Source: Motiliproteus sp036960405
GTDB taxonomy: Bacteria; Pseudomonadota; Gammaproteobacteria; Pseudomonadales; Balneatricaceae
Assembly: GCA_036960405.1 (NCBI GenBank)
Contig: JBALWS010000011.1
Location: 1-64,000, forward strand
Direction of reading: 5' to 3'
Length of the DNA stretch: 64,000 bases
Made by a program: the position numbers and the translations under genes. Below, piece after piece: positions 16,626 through 25,436 of the stretch; position 1 is the first letter of the stretch; every line of letters begins with the position of its first letter. The notes beneath the pieces were generated by a model that was not told the DNA's origin, did no database searches, and was given only the letters and a program-made list of their open reading frames with translations.

Positions 16626-17075
16626 TCAGGCCTGCCCCACCAAATACGGCTTCAGCTGTTCGACCAGTGCATTGGGAAATTGCCGGTAATCAAAGTACGG
16701 TGTCAGAAACAGGTTCTGTTGTTGCCATAATTGTTGCGACTCATCGAGCGGGCAAAAATCCTCGGTACTCAGCCCTAGTCGCATCCAATTAGCCTTTCCG
16801 GCAACGATCTGTGCTGCGCAGCTCGGTATCAGCGCATCATCAAAACTGATCGCCTCCTTACGTTTCAACAAATGGTTATCGCGATAGCTTTTCCAATCAG
16901 TCTGACCAGCACTCAGCTTCGCCAGGATAGTAAATATCTTGCGCCAGTGATTGCCATTTAAGGCGATCAATTCGGGAACATTTATCGGCTGATCCGATGC
17001 TGGCAATCGCGGTGGATTAGGCAGGTAGAGGATAAGATCTGGATCAGGACTGCCAAGATAGCGCGGCAAAACCAC
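16626..17075 (-). CDS. Conserved hypothetical protein (DUF6942-like)
   Basis: A 149-residue soluble protein without TM segments. Recognisable blocks are PDPDLILYLPNPPRLP near the N-terminus, ELIALNGNHWRKIFTILAKL, and a C-terminal LTPYFDYRQFPNALVEQL. These recall a small gammaproteobacterial family of unknown function (I believe DUF6942), but the match is from memory. The start is a GTG at 17075 with no clear ribosome-binding site; no ATG is available in frame upstream. It is divergent from the EamA permease gene. Confidence 0.6.
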   Translation of the reverse strand: MVLPRYLGSPDPDLILYLPNPPRLPASDQPINVPELIALNGNHWRKIFTILAKLSAGQTDWKSYRDNHLLKRKEAISFDDALIPSCAAQIVAGKANWMRLGLSTEDFCPLDESQQLWQQQNLFLTPYFDYRQFPNALVEQLKPYLVGQA

Positions 17076-17175
17076 GCGATCATTTGTCGGTTTTTTTATC
17101 TCGATGCCCTCATCACTGCTAATGCGCCATCGGCCATAACTGACTATGATAGTCGGTTTTAGCGGAACAGATTAC

Positions 17176-18084
17176 ATGCCGTCGCAACTGCTTAATTGGA
17201 TCCTACTGTGTGGCTTGATCTTGCTCTGGGGCACATCCTTTATGGTGACCTCGGTGGCGGTAAAGACCATCAGCCCGATGGGGATCGTCGCGCTGCGAGT
17301 CGTGCTCGGTGCCGCCGTGTTGATAACGGTGTTATTTGTTAAGAAGCTGAAACTGCCGACCGAGCGTTCGGCCTGGGGCGCCTTTTTTCTACTGGGGCTG
17401 GTGGGCAACCTGTTGCCATTTTTCCTGATCGCCTGGGGTCAGCAGTCGATTGCTTCTGGCATGGCCGGAGTCATCATGGCGATTATGCCCTTAGTCACGA
17501 TGATTCTGGCCCACTATTTTGTCAGCGGTGAAAACCTCAACCGTTTTAAGCTATTGGGCTTTGGCGTGGGTATCAGCGGGATTATCTTGTTGCTGGGGCC
17601 GGTATTTGGCGGCGATGGGCAAGAGATACTGGGCGCCGCGGCGGTGCTAGTAGCAGCCTGCCTCTATGCTTTAAACACAGTTCTGGCGCGCATACTGCCG
17701 AGTTTCACGCCGCTGGTAACCGGTGCCGGAGTACTGATCGCCGGCTCACTATTGTCGGTGCCAATTTGGCTACTCCAAAGCGGTATTGTCGGCTCTATTT
17801 TCAACCCCGAAGCTGTCTCCAGTTCGATCACGACAGGCATCAGCGCAGACTCCCTTATCGCGCTAATCTGGCTGGGCATCGGTCCTACAGGTATCGCCAC
17901 TCTGATCTACTTCAAGGTTATTCAGCGTGCCGGTCCGACCTTTCTTTCAACCATCAATTACCTCATCCCTGCTGTCGCATTTTTCTCCGGCGCGCTGTTT
18001 CTGAGCGAGCCAGTCACCCGTCAGAGTATTCTGGCCTTAGCCATCGTACTGTTGGGGATCGGCTTAACGCGCTATCGAGCATAA
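17176..18084 (+). CDS. EamA/DMT-family permease
   Basis: About 302 residues with ten hydrophobic segments in two EamA repeats, the drug/metabolite transporter layout. Typical blocks are ILLWGTSFMVTSVAVK in TM1, the AWGQQSIASGMAGVIMAIMP stretch at the end of repeat 1, and the mirror segment RAGPTFLSTINYLIPAVAF in repeat 2. It is an inner-membrane exporter or exchanger whose substrate cannot be told from sequence. The ATG at 17176 is preferred over 17146 because TM1 begins directly after it and AGCGGAA lies upstream. It is not obviously in an operon and is convergent with ntrC. Confidence 0.85.
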   Translation: MPSQLLNWILLCGLILLWGTSFMVTSVAVKTISPMGIVALRVVLGAAVLITVLFVKKLKLPTERSAWGAFFLLGLVGNLLPFFLIAWGQQSIASGMAGVIMAIMPLVTMILAHYFVSGENLNRFKLLGFGVGISGIILLLGPVFGGDGQEILGAAAVLVAACLYALNTVLARILPSFTPLVTGAGVLIAGSLLSVPIWLLQSGIVGSIFNPEAVSSSITTGISADSLIALIWLGIGPTGIATLIYFKVIQRAGPTFLSTINYLIPAVAFFSGALFLSEPVTRQSILALAIVLLGIGLTRYRA

Positions 18085-18153
18085 GCACTCAAACCAGCTA
18101 CACTGGAAGACGGCTATTTCGGTGTCGGAAAGCAACCGTTTTATGACTATAAA

Positions 18154-19578
18154 CTACGAGGCCTGATCGGCTTCGTTATCCTCCATCCCTAGCTCTTTAA
18201 TCTTACGGGTCAAGGTATTGCGGCCCCATCCCAGCAACAACGACGCATCACGGCGCCGTCCGGCGGTATGCTTCAGCGCAGCTTCGATCATGATTCGCTC
18301 AAACGCGGGCACCGCTTCGCCCAGCAGGTCTTTGTTACCTCGGCTCAGCGACTGCTCGGCCCACTGCCGCAGTCCCTGCTCCCAATTACCCGCAGGCTGC
18401 TGGGCAGGGTCTTCGCTCAGCAGCTCAGGCGGCAGGTCCGATACCAACACCTCGCGACCGGAAGCCATCACGGTGATCCAGCGACAGGCATTCTCGAGTT
18501 GACGTACATTACCCGGCCACTCGATCGAGCACAGATAGTTCTCCGCTTCTGCCGTTAACAACTTCGACTCAACCGCTAACTCTTCGGCAGCGCTGGCTAA
18601 AAAGTGCTGCGCCAACTTCGGAATATCCTCGCGTCGGTCACTCAGCTTGGGGATATGGATACGGATCACATTCAAACGATGAAACAGATCTTCACGGAAG
18701 CGACCATCCTTAACCAAGTTCTCCAAGTCCTGATGGGTAGCAGCAATAATGCGGACGTTGACCTTCACCGGGGTGTGACCACCGACCCGATAGAACTCAC
18801 CATCGGCCAGCACCCGCAATAATCGGGTCTGCGCCTCGGACGGCATGTCACCGATCTCATCCAGAAACAGGGTGCCGCCATCGGCTTGCTCAAACCGCCC
18901 TTTACGCTGATTACCGGCACCGGTAAAGGCGCCTTTCTCGTGTCCAAACAGCTCAGATTCGATCAGATCGCGCGGAATGGCCGCCATATTGAGCGGAATA
19001 AACGGCGCCTGAACCCTCGGGCTGTGCTTGTGCAGCGCGTGTGCGACCAGCTCCTTGCCGGTCCCCGATTCGCCATTGATCAGCACGGTAATATTGGATT
19101 GCGATAGCCGGCCGATGGCACGAAACACCTCTTGCATCGCCGGGGCTGCGCCAATGATTTCGGTCTCCCCTTCGGCCTCATCTTCTTGTAACTCTGCCCG
19201 CTGCTCTTGCGAATGGATCACCGCTCGTTTCACCAACGCGACCGCATCATCGACATCAAACGGCTTGGGCAGATACTCGAACGCACCGCCCTGATACGAA
19301 GCCACAGCACTGTCAAGGTCCGAATGCGCGGTCATGATAATCACCGGCAGCTCGGGATAGGCTTGCTGAATGGTATCCAACAGCTCCAATCCATTGATCC
19401 CCGGCATCCGTATGTCGCTTACTAACGCATCGGGCTGCTCCTGCTCCAGCGCCCGCAAAGCCTGGTCGCCCGATTCAAAAGAGCGACTTTGAACCCCATC
19501 CTGCTCCAGCGCTTTCTCCAGCACCCAGCGAATAGATCGGTCGTCATCAACGATCCAGACATTAGCAACGGCTTTCAT
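18154..19578 (-). CDS. glnG: Nitrogen regulation response regulator NtrC
   Basis: 474 residues. The receiver domain (1-120) has the acidic pocket D11-D12 and phospho-acceptor Asp55 (SDIRMPG). The AAA+ sigma-54-activator domain has Walker A GESGTGKE, the GAFTGA loop and Walker B FLDEIGD. The C-terminal Fis-type helix-turn-helix includes RRRDASLLLGWGRNTLTRKI. It activates sigma-54 promoters under nitrogen limitation, including those found here upstream of glnK and glnA. I chose the ATG at 19578 rather than 19650 because it overlaps the ntrB stop as ATGA and removes a non-homologous extension. Confidence 0.96.
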   Translation of the reverse strand: MKAVANVWIVDDDRSIRWVLEKALEQDGVQSRSFESGDQALRALEQEQPDALVSDIRMPGINGLELLDTIQQAYPELPVIIMTAHSDLDSAVASYQGGAFEYLPKPFDVDDAVALVKRAVIHSQEQRAELQEDEAEGETEIIGAAPAMQEVFRAIGRLSQSNITVLINGESGTGKELVAHALHKHSPRVQAPFIPLNMAAIPRDLIESELFGHEKGAFTGAGNQRKGRFEQADGGTLFLDEIGDMPSEAQTRLLRVLADGEFYRVGGHTPVKVNVRIIAATHQDLENLVKDGRFREDLFHRLNVIRIHIPKLSDRREDIPKLAQHFLASAAEELAVESKLLTAEAENYLCSIEWPGNVRQLENACRWITVMASGREVLVSDLPPELLSEDPAQQPAGNWEQGLRQWAEQSLSRGNKDLLGEAVPAFERIMIEAALKHTAGRRRDASLLLGWGRNTLTRKIKELGMEDNEADQAS

Positions 19579-20669
19579 GACTCGCCCTCCTGACGCTGAT
19601 CCAGCGGAATATAAATAATAAATTCGGTATGACCCGGATGACTTTGACACTCGATCAGGCCGCGATGCTGATTGATAATCGATTGGGCTATCGACAGCCC
19701 CAGCCCGGTCCCTTCAGCGCGACCACTGATCATCGGAAAAAACAGTGTCTCTTTTAGATCTTCGGGAATGCCAGGGCCGTTATCGCTGACAACCAGCTGG
19801 CACACCAATCGGTGGCGCTCAGCACCCAGGGTAAACTGACGGATCGCACGCGTTCGTAAACAGATCCGTGGGGCCTGGGTCGCCGATTCCTGCAGCGCTT
19901 GAAGACTATTGCGCACCACATTCAACACCGCTTGAATCAGCTGCTCTTCATCGCCATCCAGGTCAGGAATGCTGGGATCATAGTCGCGCACAATCTCTAT
20001 TTCACCGGCCGTCTCGGCGCTGGCCAGACTGTAGATACGCTCCAAAATCTGATGAATATTGAGCGGCTTTTTATCCAACAGGTGGCGCGGACCCAGCATC
20101 CGATCGACCAGATTTTGCAGCCGATCGGCCTCGCTGATAATGACTTGGGTATACTCCTCGAGATTGTCATCTGGCAGCGCCCGCTCTAGCAGTTGTGCCG
20201 CCCCCCGAAGCCCCCCCAGCGGATTCTTGATTTCATGCGCAAGACCTCGGAGCAAGCCTCGCGTCGCCTCCTGCTGCGCCCGTGAATCTTCCTCTCTGCC
20301 GATTCGAATTAATCGGTCTCGCGGTAAAATTTCCACCAGCAGGCAGCCATTATGCTCACCCACCAACGGCGTGACGCTATAGTCCGCCGCAATCTCTTTG
20401 CCATGAAACAGGTGTAGAAGCGCTTCACGCCGGGTAAACGAGTGCCCCGTTGCCAAGACATCGCTCAGCACGTCGTAAAACTCCGAGTGATCACGAATCA
20501 ACGTGACGATACTTTCACCCACGATCCGCTTGGCACTAACTTCGAACAGCATTTCGCCAGCCGGATTGAGGTAGCTCAAACAGCGATCACGGTCGAGCAT
20601 CAGTACTGCTCCCGACAGATTATCCAGTAACTGCTTATAAAGGTTTTGCACGCTAAACTCTCTCGACAC
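19575..20669 (-). CDS. glnL: Nitrogen regulation sensor kinase NtrB
   Basis: 364 residues and cytoplasmic. The N-terminal PAS domain (about 10-120) is followed by a histidine-kinase core with the H-box GLAHEIKNPLGGLRGAA, the N-box NVVRNSLQAL, the G1 box DNGPGIP and the G2 box GTGLGLSIAQ. NtrB phosphorylates or, with P-II bound, dephosphorylates NtrC. The gene overlaps ntrC by four bases (ATGA). It lies about 310 bp downstream of glnA, behind glnA's terminator and an NtrC operator, so ntrBC has some independent control. Confidence 0.96.
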   Translation of the reverse strand: MSREFSVQNLYKQLLDNLSGAVLMLDRDRCLSYLNPAGEMLFEVSAKRIVGESIVTLIRDHSEFYDVLSDVLATGHSFTRREALLHLFHGKEIAADYSVTPLVGEHNGCLLVEILPRDRLIRIGREEDSRAQQEATRGLLRGLAHEIKNPLGGLRGAAQLLERALPDDNLEEYTQVIISEADRLQNLVDRMLGPRHLLDKKPLNIHQILERIYSLASAETAGEIEIVRDYDPSIPDLDGDEEQLIQAVLNVVRNSLQALQESATQAPRICLRTRAIRQFTLGAERHRLVCQLVVSDNGPGIPEDLKETLFFPMISGRAEGTGLGLSIAQSIINQHRGLIECQSHPGHTEFIIYIPLDQRQEGES

Positions 20670-20790
20670 CGACGATGATCAGAAACTCTTAACTAGGCTC
20701 TGCAATAAACAAACCAGTTGTGAAACATCTGAAAAGCCCCCCTTAAACAGGTATTCCCTGCTTCAACCATAGCGCCATCAAACCTAGAGC

Positions 20791-20833
20791 GCACCATTTT
20801 AGTGCGAGACGACTTGACGCACCAAACCAATGC
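20791..20833 (-). promoter_or_regulatory. NtrC operator between glnA and ntrB
   Basis: GCACCATTTTAGTGC at 20791-20805 matches GCAC-N7-GTGC exactly. A second, imperfect copy is at 20819-20833 (GCAC-N7-ATGC). The position, just upstream of ntrB and after the glnA terminator, is the same as that of the NtrC-repressed glnL promoter of enteric bacteria. The rest of the 20670-20982 gap shows no convincing gene. Confidence 0.75.
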
Positions 20834-20939
20834 GCCACCACCCGCCATCGGTAACAATACAAGAGCTATTTCAGCCGACCGCCAAGGATGACGAAAGCGA
20901 TGCGCTTTTCTTCCAAATCCAGAAGCGCAATTTATGGCC

Positions 20940-20967
20940 AAAAAAAAACCGCCCGAAGGCGGCTTTT
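20940..20967 (-). terminator. Terminator after glnA
   Basis: On the minus strand: GCCGCC-TTCG-GGCGGT followed by eight T, 15 bp past the glnA stop. It should reduce read-through into ntrBC. Confidence 0.88.
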
Positions 20968-20982
20968 CAGTAGCGTTTGAAA

Positions 20983-22389
20983 TTACACGCTGTAGTAAAG
21001 CTCGAACTCAACCGGGTGCGTAGTCATGTTGACCCGCTCGATTTCCTGGTTCTTCAGGGTGATGTAAGCGTCGATAGTATCGTCGCTGAATACGCCACCG
21101 GCAGTCAGGAATTCACGGTCTTCATCCAATGCAGCCAGCGCTTCTTCGAAGCTAGAAGCCACGGTTGGGATCATCAAGGCTTCTTCAGCAGGCAGGTCGT
21201 ATAGATCCTTGTCCGCAGCATCGCCAGGGTGGATCTTGTTCTTGATGCCGTCCAGCGCGCCCATCATCAGTGCAGCGAAGCACAGGTAAGGGTTGGCAGA
21301 GGGATCAGGGAAACGGAACTCTACGCGACGCGCCTTGGGGTTAGTCACGTACGGGATCCGGATAGAAGCAGAACGGTTACGGGCTGAGTAAGCCAGCATA
21401 ACAGGCGCTTCGAAGCCCGGAACCAGACGCTTGTAGGCGTTGGTCGAAGCGTTGGCGAAGGCGTTGATCGCTTTGGCGTGCTTGATAACACCACCGATGG
21501 CGAACAATGCCATTTCGCTCAAACCACCGTACAGATCGCCAGAGAACTGGTTCTGACCATCTTTAGAGATAGACATGTGAACGTGCATGCCAGAACCGTT
21601 ATCGCCAACCAGAGGCTTAGGCATAAAGGTCGCGGTCTTGCCGTAAGCGTGCGCTACGTTGTGGACACAGTACTTAAGAATCTGAACTTCGTCAGCCTTC
21701 TTAACCAGGGTGTTAGCACCAACGCCGATCTCACACTGACCAGCAGTACCCACTTCGTGGTGGTGTACTTCGATCTCAAGACCCATGGCAGACATCGCGT
21801 CGCACATTGCAGCACGCAGGTCATGCAGGGAATCAACCGGAGGAACGGGGAAGTAACCGCCTTTAACAACAGGACGGTGACCGGTGTTACCGCCTTCAAA
21901 CTCACGGTTAGAAGACCACGCGGCCTCTTCGGAGCTGATGTTGTAGCTGGCACCAGAGATGTCGATATTCCACTTAACATCGTCAAATACGAAGAACTCA
22001 GGCTCAGGACCGAACAGAGCAGAATCACCGATACCGGTAGACTTCAAGTACTCCTGACAGCGCGCAGCGATTGAACGTGGATCACGCTCGTAACCTTGGC
22101 CAGTGGTCGGCTCAACGATGTTGCAACGGATGATAACCGTGGCATCTTCGGTGAACGGATCAATACGAGTAGCTTCGTCATCCGGCAATAGGATCATGTC
22201 AGACTCGTTGATACCCTTCCATCCAGCGATAGAAGAGCCGTCAAACATTTTGCCCTCTTCGAAGAAATCTTCATTAACTTCGCTAGCAGGAATGGTTACG
22301 TGCTGCTCTTTACCCTTGGTGTCGGTAAAGCGCATATCAGCCCAACGGGCCTCACTCTCTTGGATCAGCTTCAGAGTCTTCTCTGACAT
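20983..22389 (-). CDS. glnA: Glutamine synthetase, type I
   Basis: 468 residues, the standard GSI-beta length. It joins ammonium and glutamate with ATP, forming dodecamers. Visible signatures are FDGSSIAGWKGI near the N-terminus, FGPEPEFFVFD with metal-binding Glu residues, the KPLVGDNGSGMHVH segment of the ATP site, and NRSASIRIP. KDLYDLP carries the Tyr adenylylated by GlnE in GSI-beta enzymes. The ATG at 22389 is chosen over the ORF start at 22494 because GGAGAAATC lies directly before it and the protein family begins there. It is transcribed from a sigma-54 promoter. Confidence 0.97.
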   Translation of the reverse strand: MSEKTLKLIQESEARWADMRFTDTKGKEQHVTIPASEVNEDFFEEGKMFDGSSIAGWKGINESDMILLPDDEATRIDPFTEDATVIIRCNIVEPTTGQGYERDPRSIAARCQEYLKSTGIGDSALFGPEPEFFVFDDVKWNIDISGASYNISSEEAAWSSNREFEGGNTGHRPVVKGGYFPVPPVDSLHDLRAAMCDAMSAMGLEIEVHHHEVGTAGQCEIGVGANTLVKKADEVQILKYCVHNVAHAYGKTATFMPKPLVGDNGSGMHVHMSISKDGQNQFSGDLYGGLSEMALFAIGGVIKHAKAINAFANASTNAYKRLVPGFEAPVMLAYSARNRSASIRIPYVTNPKARRVEFRFPDPSANPYLCFAALMMGALDGIKNKIHPGDAADKDLYDLPAEEALMIPTVASSFEEALAALDEDREFLTAGGVFSDDTIDAYITLKNQEIERVNMTTHPVEFELYYSV

Positions 22390-22500
22390 ATGATTTCTCC
22401 GATTTAACGTTCTGCACAATAACTGTGCTCTGGATAATCTTGCAATCGAACAAACTCCGATCACAGCAAAATTCTGGCAACAATGCTTGGCCATTGACTA

Positions 22501-22516
22501 GGCAAATGCCGTGCCA
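22501..22516 (-). promoter_or_regulatory. Sigma-54 promoter of glnA
   Basis: On the minus strand TGGCAC-GGCAT-TTGCC, with the invariant GG-N10-GC. It would start transcription near 22490, about 100 nt before the glnA ATG. Confidence 0.85.
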
Positions 22517-22581
22517 ATACACAAAGATCCGCTACAGCCTTAATATTTCAGGGGATGCTGCTGTCTTAGCGCTTCAGGATT

Positions 22582-22596
22582 GCACTAAATTGGTGC
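22582..22596 (-). promoter_or_regulatory. NtrC site upstream of glnA
   Basis: GCACTAAATTGGTGC matches GCAC-N7-GTGC and lies about 70-80 bp upstream of the sigma-54 promoter. A lone half-site (TGCACCAA on the minus strand) lies at 22621-22628. Confidence 0.8.
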
Positions 22597-22792
22597 GCAA
22601 AAAACCACTAGTGTTGTTTTTTGGTGCAATGTGGCGACCTGCAATCATAGTGGCTTCAAATATCAATTCAAGAGAATGATTAAGTTTTTACCGCCCCAGC
22701 AGCCCGCTTATGGTCCAATCAGGCGTTGATGCAACAAAACAGCAGTGGCAACAGAGAGCAGATTTCAAGCTTATAGGTGCCCTTTTAGTGCT

Positions 22793-24247
22793 CTACAACA
22801 GCGCTGGAATACCCGGTAGTTGGCCGACAACGGCCAATGACACCACGCAGATCGCTAACGCACTCAGCGGGATAATAACCCGATCCGAAAGCGGCAGGCG
22901 CTGGCCGCGTTCTTTGTCACCAATCATGCCCATATTGTCCAACACCATGGTCAAGGCCCAGCCAAATACCGGGTTGACCAGCGCGCTGGAGAAGATAACG
23001 ATGCCCGCGCTTTGTGAACCTTTTGCATCCTTAACCATCTGCATTCCGGCTTCTAACAGGGGGAGGAAAACACCGACCAATAGCGCCACCCGCAGGACCG
23101 GCTCCCACATCGCCAGATCCATTGGGTAGCCGATGATGCCAGCGAGTACGCAAAGTATGCCGGTTAAAATGGCTCCTCCTGGAATCGGTCGTTTGGCGAT
23201 GGCTGCCGGGATCATATAGGTACCCCACGATGAGGCAAGGTTGCCGCCTCCTAGGCCTGCTCCCACCACCTGGCGAATCGATGCCACAGTCATGGTGTCA
23301 TCTACATCCATGAGTACGCCTTTGGCTTGTTTCGGGTAGTTCAGTTCTTGGAAGACGCGGTGGCCTAAGAAATCAGGCGACCACATTGCCACGGCCAGGA
23401 TGGCAAAAGGAATCACGGCGATGTAGTGGCTCAGATCGGGCCAACCCAGCTGCCAGCCGGTGTTTTCACCCCACCAGTAAAACGGGCTGAGATGAGGCAG
23501 GCCCGGCTCGGTAACGAACTCAAACGGTGCGCCCATGATAAAGGCGATGATGCCAGCGATTAACGAAGCCAGCGGTATCGCCAACCAACGCATTTTAACT
23601 CGCGCCAGATAAGCGTAGATAAAGATCGCTGCCAAAATCACCACAAAAGAGACCGAGCTTCTGCCCACGCTATCGGCCCAGCTCTCCAGCTTGCCGATCT
23701 GGCTGATCACCCCGACTGCGCCCAGATAGATCAACAAGCCGCCACGGACCCCGTCGCCAGTGAGTTTGACCAGCTTCGAACCGCCTTTACTAAAGCTCAG
23801 CAGCAGACCAAAAACACCGACCATAATGCCCAGCGCCAACGGGTGTCCTCCAGCCGCCGCGATCAGCGGGATTAACGGGATCATCGGCCCATGGGTGCCC
23901 GCCAAGTTGGCATTGGGGTTAAGAATGGCGGAGAACAGCACCACGAATAACAACCCCGCAATCAGCAGTTCAAAACGTACATTCTCGGCGACAAAATCCG
24001 CCGATAAGCCAAATTGAGTCGCGAAGGCAGCCACCATGGCGGTGACCATGACCACCTTGCCGATGGTGGCGGCGATGGCCGGAACCCAGTCTTCGAGCTC
24101 TATTCTAAAATCACGGTAGGGTAGGTTTATCCCCCAGCGTTTGAATTTCATAATCGATAATTCGTGCTCAAGGTATTGATCACGATTTTCAAATTCGGTG
24201 GCCGGTTTATGGAGCTGACGATAGCTTGAACTGCTTGAATCAGCCAT
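22793..24247 (-). CDS. DUF3360 family putative anion permease
   Basis: 484 residues: a hydrophilic N-terminus of about 60 residues, then 11-13 hydrophobic segments. The arrangement and the Gly-rich blocks (NPNANLAGTHGPMIPLIPL, GDGVRGGLLIYLGAVG, VVGAGLGGGNLASSWGTYMI) resemble the SulP/NCS2-type transporter fold, and the overall sequence matches my memory of the DUF3360 family common in Vibrio and relatives. The substrate is unknown; inorganic anions are a guess from the fold. It follows the GcvR-like gene by 62 bp in the same direction, so the two may be co-transcribed and functionally linked. Confidence 0.75.
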   Translation of the reverse strand: MADSSSSSYRQLHKPATEFENRDQYLEHELSIMKFKRWGINLPYRDFRIELEDWVPAIAATIGKVVMVTAMVAAFATQFGLSADFVAENVRFELLIAGLLFVVLFSAILNPNANLAGTHGPMIPLIPLIAAAGGHPLALGIMVGVFGLLLSFSKGGSKLVKLTGDGVRGGLLIYLGAVGVISQIGKLESWADSVGRSSVSFVVILAAIFIYAYLARVKMRWLAIPLASLIAGIIAFIMGAPFEFVTEPGLPHLSPFYWWGENTGWQLGWPDLSHYIAVIPFAILAVAMWSPDFLGHRVFQELNYPKQAKGVLMDVDDTMTVASIRQVVGAGLGGGNLASSWGTYMIPAAIAKRPIPGGAILTGILCVLAGIIGYPMDLAMWEPVLRVALLVGVFLPLLEAGMQMVKDAKGSQSAGIVIFSSALVNPVFGWALTMVLDNMGMIGDKERGQRLPLSDRVIIPLSALAICVVSLAVVGQLPGIPALL

Positions 24248-24309
24248 AGGTCTCTCGTTGCTGTAATCTGTTGTCGATACTGGAATGAAACGTTAGCTAA
24301 AGCGGCTTA

Positions 24310-24813
24310 TTAGTCGATGACATTGACGACGGCGTTATCACCTAAATTATCCAGCTTGTTAAGCACTTGTTCGGGCGTGGTTTCAGCCGGCAGGTGCAGT
24401 GTGATGTCTGCCGACAATAAGCTGCCGCCAATCTCAATAACCGAGATGCGGTTGCATTTCATATCGGTAATGATGACGCCGAGCGATAATAGCCGTTCGG
24501 TGATTTGGTTGATTAGGCCGAACCTGTCGCGGGCTTCAATGTTGAGTTTAAGCGTGGTTTCATGACTATTGACCGTTCCGCAAGAGGGGCTGAATTGAAC
24601 GGTGAGATCCGGCAGGGCGCTAAAGAACTGTTGCAGTTGTTGCACGTTTTGTTCGGCTACCGATAGCTTGATCAACGCGGCAAGCTGGCCATCGAGGTTG
24701 CTAAATCTGCTGGATAGCCAGAGGCCTTCGAGATCCTGAGTGGCCTGCATACACTGTTTGATCAGCCCGCTACGATCTGTTCCTATCATCGAGACGATAA
24801 ATTCGGTATTCAT
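24310..24813 (-). CDS. GcvR-like double-ACT-domain regulator
   Basis: 167 residues with two ACT domains. The first (about 1-80) begins FIVSMIGTDRSGLIKQ; the second (about 85-165) begins KLNIEARDRFGLINQITERL and ends with a strand-rich segment. In GcvR this layout binds glycine and counteracts GcvA at the gcv operon. No gcv genes are in the window, so here it may instead sense an amino acid for the neighbouring DUF3360 permease. No DNA-binding domain is present. Confidence 0.75.
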   Translation of the reverse strand: MNTEFIVSMIGTDRSGLIKQCMQATQDLEGLWLSSRFSNLDGQLAALIKLSVAEQNVQQLQQFFSALPDLTVQFSPSCGTVNSHETTLKLNIEARDRFGLINQITERLLSLGVIITDMKCNRISVIEIGGSLLSADITLHLPAETTPEQVLNKLDNLGDNAVVNVID

Positions 24814-24962
24814 AGTCTTATCCCCATCAAATCTGACTGGCTACGTTTTAGTGCTTCGCAAGATATAGCCGCTGATTGTGGCCACGGAGCTTTGATTACG
24901 AAACTGCGCAAGAGAATAAGGGCTACCCCTTGGTTAGTCCATGCATACTATAAGGTTATGAC

Positions 24963-25151
24963 TTGTGCAGCGATTGCTGGGTTAAACAGGGAGGGATAAA
25001 ACAGAAGACGCAAAGGGCTAACGGGCGTAATGACATCTACTTGGATGACGATGATTGTCAGACATTTCTCAGCCTGCTGAGCCACATTTGCGAACGATTC
25101 AATGGAATCTACAACGCCTATCAACCAGATGACTACAGCATGAGTCGATAG
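24963..25151 (+). pseudogene. Remnant of a REP-associated (Y1-type) transposase
   Basis: The frame contains QRANGRNDIYLDDDDCQTF and then LSHICERFNGIYNAYQ. This strongly resembles the N-terminal region of IS200-like REP-associated tyrosine transposases (pattern RGNxRxxIFxDDxDxxxFLxLL...C.RF...HAY). The protein then goes off-pattern before the HUH motif and catalytic Tyr, and no proper start exists, so it is a decayed fragment of about 60 codons. It lies in the 24814-25436 gap, which otherwise holds only the typA promoter region. Confidence 0.65.
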
Positions 25152-25341
25152 GGTGTCTATTTTGACCTGCTTTTCTCTAGCGTGAGGAAGCTGATTAAAA
25201 AAATGGTGGATTCATAATTCAAGACCAGGCCTCATTTCTGGCAACGTACAAACATGTGACTTCATATATCAATTCAGAGAGAGTGATTAAATTTTTACCC
25301 ATCTAACTGCTTTTTCTGACTCACTCGGCTTGTAGCTAAGG

Positions 25342-25347
25342 TATAAT
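25342..25347 (+). promoter_or_regulatory. Candidate -10 box for typA
   Basis: A consensus TATAAT at 25342-25347, about 90 bp upstream of the typA start. No good -35 box stands at 16-18 bp upstream, so the assignment rests on the -10 alone. Confidence 0.4.
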
Positions 25348-25436
25348 GCTCGATTTTTCATCATCAGGCCGTAGCAGGCCAAGCCTGAAATTGTACGCAT
25401 TTAAGTACAAAATCATAGAACTGAGGCAGAACCCCC

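Noticed and set aside
20693..20941. 82-codon minus-strand frame between glnA and ntrB
   Set aside because: It lies across the NtrC operator, has no family resemblance, and its start overlaps the glnA terminator region.
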